Source of the DNA: Isoetes taiwanensis
Lineage: Eukaryota > Streptophyta > Lycopodiopsida > Isoetales > Isoetaceae
DNA: 64,000 bases
Assembly (NCBI GenBank): GCA_021234155.1
Contig: JAJEKV010000005.1
Location: forward strand, 7,370,216-7,434,215
Direction of reading: 5' to 3'
Shown in pieces: positions 56,976 to 64,000 of the stretch. The first letter of the stretch is position 1; every line of letters starts with the position of its first letter. Below the pieces are notes generated by a model that saw only the letters and a program-made list of their open reading frames with translations, had not been told where the DNA came from and made no database searches. The position numbers were made by a program, and so were the translations under genes.

Positions 56976-59066
56976 TGCTCTTGTAATCTTCATGTTTGGC
57001 AATTCTACCGCCCCATTTCTGCAGTTGTGGCAAGAGATGTTTACCTCTGAGCAGAATGTGCACCTGTGTTAAGAAAGAGCACGTTTTTTCTACGCATCAA
57101 AGAATAGAAGCTTAAAAGCTAAAAAGAATACCGTTACTGAAGTTGGATGTGAAGAAACTCCGACTGCTGGGATGATCGTTTTAGAGTGTCAAGCTCTCGG
57201 AGGTATGCACCTGTGCCAAGGCCGTGATAATCGGCTGTCACACATAAACGAAGAACTTTAATATACAGGCAATAAACTGAGAGCATGCATTGTATTGCAT
57301 TCTGCACAGTAAAAATATAGTTGTGTACATGTTTGTTACACATTGGCCTACCACTCCAGCAGCTAGAAAAAATTTCGCTTTCCATGTCCTCCTGTGATAT
57401 CACTGTAAGAAGAGCTATCTCTTGGATATTTCAATGTGTTTCTCAAGGCTATGATCCCTGAGTATATATATGCAACCATGCCTCATAGGTTTTGTCTTGG
57501 TCGATGAACCATGGCTGAATCCCATATGTATTTACCCCAGAGGCTTTATGAGCTCTGGCAAAATATATTGTGCTCAATGTATCAGATCTGCGAAACCAAG
57601 TAAAAAGTGATTTTTGCCTTAGAATGCAGATTTGTTTCAAAGTAGATGACCGCACATGCCATCTCATGTTGCAATTAAAACGGTTTAGACATTGGGGAAG
57701 AACTAAGCCAGGACATCCTGAAATTTTTGAGACACTTGGTGTTGAAGTCACAATGGGTAAGTAACTGATGGTCTCCTTTTTTGTTTTTCAAATGTGCAAA
57801 GCTGTTGCTTCCTGCTCTGTGCATGTTGTTCAGATGTTGCTTCTCTCATGTCTTGGAATGGTTAAGGAAAATGCTGATATTTAAGAAAAATATATTATAT
57901 TGCAACTATAAAATTCAGTGCCTCTCATTAGAGAGTTTTGTGTTCAAGCATCAAAACTAAAGAACACCAATATCAGAGCTTACAAGCTATGTCCAACTTG
58001 AGTGGTTTATTTTGCTTGTGTGATTTATTGTCATTCTTTGCTTCACAAATTTGTTCAATTGTGATCATGTCATAGATTTAGTTAAGTGTTTATTCCATGT
58101 CTACAATCAAGAGATCCAACGCCTGCGAGAACAATGAGGCACTAAGCCAGAAGCGAGACCTACTTTGAGGGTTAAACAACACTTCAGATTCTTATAAGCG
58201 CACATGACTTCTTTCATGCAATTCCTCCATAATTCTTCTTTCTGTGCGTCTTGGATTCAACATGCATATTACCAAGTAAGTGTTCTGTGGAAATTTATAT
58301 TTTGTAGCGACGGTTTGCTAAAATGTTATCTTAACCATTTGCGCCTCATGCTTTATAATGCCTCCGTATTTGTTAGAGGGCTTCTGTTAGAAATCCAGGT
58401 TTGTGTTAGTGTACCTGGAAATCAAATGTTTGAGATGATTGTGTAGCCATTATAGAGTTGGTGCAACGAATAAGCTCAATATTCAACGTGGATAAATTTA
58501 AAGACATGTTTGGCCTTATAGCCCCAAAAACTATACTAGCTGGGGCACAACTTATGCAAGTATTGATGATACACTGGCTACATGAACTGAGTTGTCATTG
58601 GCATATCCAAGGCACGAACGTCCAATTTCCATTTTAAAAGTGACGATAATAATATGCCATGACCATGTAGCATTGTGCAATTCTAGCATTGACGGTTCAG
58701 GAGCACATGGATAAAACTGAAGTATTTTGTTTGCCAAGGAAACCATTCCAGTTCTATCCCTATAATCATCTTATGCATTGGAAATCATAGGCAGTTCAAA
58801 AATCTATATGTCTTGAAAAGGTTGCTGGAACCTATTGAAGCAAACCTGGTGAGGGATTTGTTGTGAAAAAACATGGAACCTTGATCTACAATTTGGAGGG
58901 CAAACTAGATTTCTATTTTACTTGCTATACAACCATGTTTTGTGCAATTATGTAGTCACAAAATATAGGCAATTGTACCATTTATGATCGTAGCTGATTG
59001 TACCAATGACCGTAGCTGATTATCGTATGTTGATTAGGCATGTTGCGTTTCAATGTCTCTCTTTCA
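56976..59066. other. Intergenic sequence, no supported gene
   Basis: Minus-strand stretches at 57,134-57,403 and 57,449-57,751 are open for 89-100 codons but carry no motif I can name. The rest is AT-rich with no transposon ends seen. Confidence 0.5.
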
Positions 59067-59068
59067 TA

Positions 59069-59491
59069 GCACACAACTAACATTATTAACACAAACCATT
59101 GCATTTGACACATTTAAATTAAAATCCCTCTTAAACCCCCTTTGGTTTGGGTGCATATTCACATGGGGTTTACTTCGGGCAACGAGAGCTGTCGGATGGG
59201 CATATTTGCCCTTTATTCCAAGATCTAAACCGTACATAGCGATCCTCGTTTGTGGGGTATGCAAGTACAAGTTTTTGTATACTGTATATTAAGGTTTGCA
59301 AAATACTATAAGGTTGAGAGAATGTACTTAATGGTGTTAATTTTGTACATGTATTGTAAATTTTTTGAGGCTCTCGCTGCCCTACGTAACTTCCCGTGTG
59401 AATATGCACCCAAATCAAAGAAGATTTAAGGGGGATTTTAATTTGAATGTGTCAAATGCAATGGTTTGTGTTAATAATGTTAGTTGTGTGC
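59069..59491. mobile_element. 423 bp palindromic MITE with ~125 bp arms
   Basis: The left arm starts GCACACAACTAACATTATTA and the right arm read inwards gives the same. The two arms continue to match for ~125 bases with about 10 percent differences (for example TTTGGTTTGGGTGCATATTC against TTTGATTTGGGTGCATATTC). TA lies outside both ends (59,067-59,068; 59,492-59,493). The ~180-base centre has no gene. A transcript would fold into a long hairpin. Confidence 0.85.
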
Positions 59492-59493
59492 TA

Positions 59494-60602
59494 ATGGTTT
59501 GTGTTAACTAAAAAACTTTTGGCCCCTTCGGGGCCCTAAGGATGGTGTAGGGGTGTAGATATAGACATTACCTAGTACTCTAATGATGGATGGTATATCA
59601 TAGCCTCACAAATCTAACAAACTAGAGGTGCTCAAATTGTGGAAACGAATTGCATAGAATTAGACATATAATATTATACCAATATTACTACATGAGGTAG
59701 CATGTAATAATAGAATTTATTAATAATGAACAAACAGTTAAATCCTCGTTCTTTTTTCTTCGAGTTGAATACATCGATACATGCATATAGCTTTGGGTTA
59801 GACAACCATTTATAATGGTAGAAAAGGCACAAGCTAGTCTCATGTCTTTTAATACAAAATAAAAAGAGAATTATGAGACTAGGTAGGAACCGCAACAACT
59901 GCAAGATTCTACAAGAATCAGCCTGAACAATCCATGAAACCACGTGTGCCACAGTCCTCCTGCATAGGTTTGCACAGAAACTTTTAAAAACCCAGACTTT
60001 GACACTGCTGAGTTGGGTTTCAGCTTTGGGCAAGGACTGTTCGTATGTGCTGCAATAACATGAAATCCATTTCCAATTTGGTATCTGTTTTATAAATGGC
60101 ATAATACATGTTAACATTCTATCTCCAAAGAGAAAAGGAAAAAAAGATTTATTAACGTACACTAAAGACCACAAAGACTTAAAAACTAGTTGCATCATTG
60201 ACAACAATAAAAAGAGTAGTTGCTGCTTTTAAGTTTATTATCATCTACGAAATTCTTTCAAGATAGTGCTTGACAGGCAAGAATATTCAAACCAAAATGA
60301 ACCTTAAATACTCAAAATGGTCATGAAAACCAAAGACTTTAGATATTCTTCAACAGATAAGAATTTTTAACCATGAAACTTACACAAATACTAAGAATGC
60401 AGAGTGAGCAGATTGGAGATTCAGCGTTCGATTCCAAGAAAAGAAAAACCCAATCATAAACTTACAAGTACTTCTCAATCAAAAGAGTTCGATCATACTG
60501 CTGCAAGCTTTCCGTTATTTCCTTCTTGGACTGCTCGTGTGTTCTTCAGATTTTACAAAGCCTGTATACACCACCGACTCACCGACTCACTTGTATAGGG
60601 AA
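59494..60602. other. AT-rich intergenic sequence
   Basis: A 177-codon minus-strand open stretch at 59,674-60,207 has no recognisable domain and low-complexity Phe/Leu/Lys composition. I do not accept it as a gene. Nothing else is seen. Confidence 0.5.
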
Positions 60603-61110
60603 AGTGTCTTCGCATTGTTTCCTGGAATTGTAGGGGCTTCCCGTGGCAGAAGGGCAGTGGCTTGAATGGGATCGCGACAGACATGGACATCGTCTTCCTC
60701 CAGGAGACATGGGAGTATGAAGGGCATCGATTGCCAGACATTCGAGGATATCAGCATTTCTCACTTGCTAATGAGCGCCATGGCAGACGCGGGTACGGTG
60801 GAGTGGCTTGCTACTTTAGGGACGCCTTAGCATGCAAGATCACACTTCGAAGTCCCGATGCATTTAACCGCTACATGTGGGTAATGGTATTAGAGCCCGG
60901 TCATGTCCCATTGTTTCTTGCTAGTTGCTACATTCCCCATCACGGGCTCTAAGTTCTACGGTACATGATGCGGACCTGATGTCCGAGATGCCGTATAGGG
61001 AACCAGATGATGACATAGACCGCTATAGACAAACAGGGACAGTGTTTTTTGCTAGAGATTTCAATGCTCAGACGGCAGCCTAGCTTGCGGTCGGTGACCT
61101 TCCAAGGTGA
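60603..61110 (+). pseudogene. Decayed LINE endonuclease domain (RTE-like)
   Basis: The plus strand reads LRIVSWNCRGFPWQKGSGLN, MDIVFLQETWEYEGH, YGGVACYFRD and FLASCYIPH. A degraded FFARDFNAQT stands where GDFN is expected. These are SWN, QE and GDFN boxes in order. Frame changes and stops begin after ~60,950. It starts the LINE remnant that runs to the window end. Confidence 0.8.
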
Positions 61111-62100
61111 CGCTAATGCTGATCCGCTTTGGCTTGAGACACCGCTATTCAAAGATACACGGCACTCCCGTGATATGGTGGCTAGACCATTTGGCGTGCG
61201 GTAGTCCAGCTCCCCGGAGTTTTGACATGGTAATTTGTAATGGTATGCAGCGATGGCCACACTTTCGGGGGGTTACTTGCGGGAGTGATAGGCGGATGGG
61301 GAGCTAGTGTGTTGGATTACCTTCTCACTCCGTAGCGACACTTGACATGGTTACACACTTCTCCATTGGCACAAGCAATGGGGGATGAGGAGGCTTTGTC
61401 GATCACTACCCGCTTTATGTCACGCCGAATTGGGAGCACTCAATAGTGGAGACACCGCAAAGGGGGCGGAGGGTTACCATACATCCCACGCTATCGGGCG
61501 AGGGACGATGAATACGTGTTGGTGCGGGAGTTACAGGGTTTGATAGCTTTTACACACCGCAAAGACAGTGTGCATGGCTGGTGAGGGCGCCGCTTGCGGC
61601 GGGCCGGGCTTCCTTTGCAGCGTGAAGGGCCCTCCAAGGAGGGACACCGCCGCATTTTCCCCGAGAACCCGCGGGTTTGATGTTGATTGCAAGGCTCTAA
61701 AGAGCCACCGCGCTTTTGGTCATAGATCCACGCTTCGCCACCCAGCCCCGCAAGACTATAAGCTCTTCCTAAAAGCCAAGAAGGGGAGATACATGGCGTA
61801 AAACCCGGAGCCACTGCTTGATATGCTCATGGCGTGAGCCAAAGGCTTTTGGCGTGGGTGTTATACCGTAAGCCCCGGTGGCTGGTAATGTAAGTGTGGA
61901 GCAATGGATGCACCGCTTCGGGAGTTATATGACCCCCGTGAGCTAATGCCGGGTCCCGGATCGTAGGAGAGGTGCTTTGCTCACGCGGGAGGATGTCCAG
62001 CAGGTCTCGGGCATCCGGTGAATGGCAAGGCAAAGGATTTACAGGGCTGCAGGCGAAATGTTGAAATGGGGTGGCCCATCCGTGGTAGGGCCCCCGACGG
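61111..62100 (+). pseudogene. Heavily decayed middle of the same LINE
   Basis: This connects the endonuclease and RT parts. Short coding-like pieces appear in all three frames (for example DTRHSRDMVARPFG near 61,155), but no motif survives clearly. It is unusually rich in G+C compared with the flanking intergenic DNA. Confidence 0.5.
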
Positions 62101-64000
62101 TGATCATCAACCGTGCTCGAGCGAGGGGCTCCCCGTGAGTGGATGGTTAGTAAGGTTGTTCCCGCGCATAAAGCCGGTAATAAGGATGAGCCGCGACCAC
62201 CGGATGATTATGGTAAGCTCGCCGTTTGCAAAGCTCCCGGCGGGGTGGTGGAGAAGAAACTCACTAAGTGGGCCGAGGAGGAGGGGGGGTGGGCAATTGG
62301 CCGCGGGGCTTTTCGCCCGACTCACTCCACCTACCGACCATATCTTCACTTTGAGAGTTTTGATGGAGGCAAGCCGAATGCGCCCGTGACTTGTATTGTT
62401 TGCTTTTGTAGATTTTAAGATCTGCATATGATACCGCCCCTAGAGACATCTTTGTGGCGAGGGTTGCAAGACTTGCGAGTTCCACAGGGAGTTGCGGGAA
62501 TGGGGTGCACCAGCTTTATGATGGGATTCATGCCGCACCGCCTTATGAAGATCGGGCGGTAGCTAGCACTATGGGAGTTAAGCGGGGTTGCCCGTTGTCT
62601 CCAACGCTTTTGGGTTGTACATTGATAGCTTGGAGACGTGGATGCGGCACCATGGGGAGCCGGGGTGCAATTATCCGAGGCGACCTCTCGTGAGCCGGTT
62701 GCTATATCGCGGATGATGTAGCTTTGCTAGCCCACACGGCCAGCGGTATGCGGCGAAGATTTGGATGCCCTCGGGGTTACGTGGGGCAACGGGAATGACA
62801 AAGAACTTGCACAAAACTAAGCTTCTCGCGATCCTGTCCTCGCAACACCCTATCCCGGAGTTATATTACGAGGGGGCGGAAGTGGAGATGGTGCGAGCTT
62901 CAAGTATCCGGGAATTGATTTCACTACTAACATGCCGTGGGATGAGTGTGTGGAGAGGAGAGCCGCGGTCAGGGGCTGGAAGGCTTTATATGCAAAGGCA
63001 AAACGCCGTGTTGCCGGATAGATCTCTCGTGGATCGGGCGAGGAGAGCACACCCGCTTAGGGCTTTGGTCGAGGTCTTTGCTGCTATATGGGGTGGAGGT
63101 TTGGGGCCCAAAGCAGCTTAGCAAAAACACGGGGATAGGTTGGAAAGGGTGCGAAAGCTTTCTTGACATATAGCTTGGGAGTGAAGGACACCGCACCGTG
63201 ACAGATTTTTGTTGTATGAGACGGGGTTCGCCTTTACAAACGATTCGCTATCGCGCAGCATCTTACTTGCTTCCATAAGGTGGATGGGATGGATGAGTAT
63301 CGCTTGCCCCCACAGCCGTGTTGTTAACGCAGGGGCCCCCAGCCGAAAGAGGGTATGGCACGAGCAATCGTAAGGGATGGTTTAGGAGGTGGTCTATGGA
63401 TTACCAAATGATGGTGGCAATCGCGTCCCGATCGATGCGCAGAATGGGCAATTGGATGCGGGCTATCTTTGCCACCCCCGTGGGATGCCTCTACTCTTGC
63501 AAAGCCCAAGACGAGCACTATCACGCCAGATTAATCCCGCCTTGAGCATGGACCCCATCCGGTGCCAGAAAGCACACATCTCTGTGAAGAAACGGAGAGC
63601 TATTGCTGCCATAAGGACGGGTTCCCATTACCTCGGAATTGAGACAGTCATTTGGGGGTGAATGGCGCACCGATCCCCGTGGAGGAGAGGATATGCCGTG
63701 TTGTGAGATGCACGTGATAGAGGATGAGCACCATGCCCTCCAGCCCGCCCGGATATGCCCATGTCCGAAAGCGAAGGCACACCGATCTTAGATGCTCACA
63801 CACCGCTACATCGCTTACTCGCATCACCTATGGTAGCCTTGACCGGGAGCTTACATCCCCGCAGATTTGGCCGTCGGACTTGCTCTTCAGGGGCATGGTA
63901 TTTGAGAGCCTACTATTAGGGTTTTTCCTCCCAAGTGGGGGTTTTTTCATCCCGGTAGTAGGGTTCTACTGTACAGTTACATTGTTTGTTTTTGGTGTTG
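62100..64000 (+). pseudogene. Decayed RTE-like reverse transcriptase and C-terminus, reaching the window end
   Basis: The plus strand reads PREWMVSKVVPAHKAGNKDE, DYGKLAVCKAPGGVVEKKLT, GRGAFRPTHST, DFKKAYDTAPRD (across a frame change near 62,410), TMGVKRGCPLSPTLLG, then YIADDVALLAHTASG (the RT box, with YAD changed to IAD). KNLHKTKLLA, ELYYEGAEVEMV and GIDFTTNMPWDECVERR follow. Near 63,080 a degraded LYGVEVWG segment and DRLERVRK precede a Cys/His-rich tail to ~63,800. At least six frame changes are present. It is the same type as the RT fragment at 28,960-29,420. The element may continue past the window. Confidence 0.8.

Noticed and set aside
57134-57751. Minus-strand open stretches that might be exons of a host enzyme
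   Set aside because: I tried to match GLGTGAYLRELD to an acetyltransferase motif, but no other motif supports it.
59674-60207. 177-codon minus-strand open stretch
   Set aside because: No domain, low-complexity composition, no neighbours or splice context. Probably chance in AT-rich DNA.

Overview
This window looks like repeat-rich nuclear DNA from a land plant. Supporting signs are a CACTA (En/Spm) element with a TNP2-type transposase, plant-style LINEs with DUF4283 ORF1 and zf-RVT tails, Helitron-type ends, PPR, B3 and SNF2 gene fragments, a short TTTAGGG-type telomere-like run, and a KIN17 gene with plant-like length. The species cannot be named from sequence alone. A large-genome, non-seed-plant lineage such as a fern or lycophyte is an inference only. 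One intact host gene is visible, KIN17; nearly everything else is mobile or repetitive.

Layout. 1-10,612: a tandem array with a ~1.1 kb unit that enters the window already in progress and has one broken unit near its left side. 10,617-21,193: a ~10.6 kb CACTA element. Its minus strand carries a decayed TNP2 transposase with a SET-like reading between its two parts. Its right half holds captured fragments of a B3 transcription factor and an SNF2 helicase, plus near-perfect heat-shock-element arrays. 21,194-28,080: a minus-strand LINE with ORF1 and ORF2, split by a 545 bp TA-flanked MITE. 28,960-29,420: a fragment of a second LINE family. 31,112-32,323: KIN17. 34,409-35,938: a candidate non-autonomous CACTA-like element. 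36,062-37,435: a 1.4 kb polypyrimidine tract. 37,586-43,557: a candidate Helitron with PPR fragments and internal tandem repeats.

44,636-55,444 is the most informative region. A LINE is bounded by a 16 bp target-site duplication and has the 5'-inverted structure expected from twin priming: its C-terminal part and poly(A) are on the minus strand, and its endonuclease and RT are on the plus strand. Its ORF2 is split by a 7,060 bp DNA transposon with ~25 bp terminal inverted repeats, a 4 bp ATGG duplication and two convergent intron-containing genes. One is a DDE-like transposase of a family I cannot name with confidence. The other is a coiled-coil protein with a RING-like finger. 55,445-60,600 is gene-poor, with small repeats and a long-armed palindromic MITE. 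60,603-64,000 is a heavily decayed plus-strand LINE.

The insertion order can be read directly in two places: LINE first, then the 7 kb transposon; LINE first, then the 545 bp MITE. Transposase and LINE reading frames carry single-base slips, some at homopolymers, so decay and consensus error cannot always be told apart.
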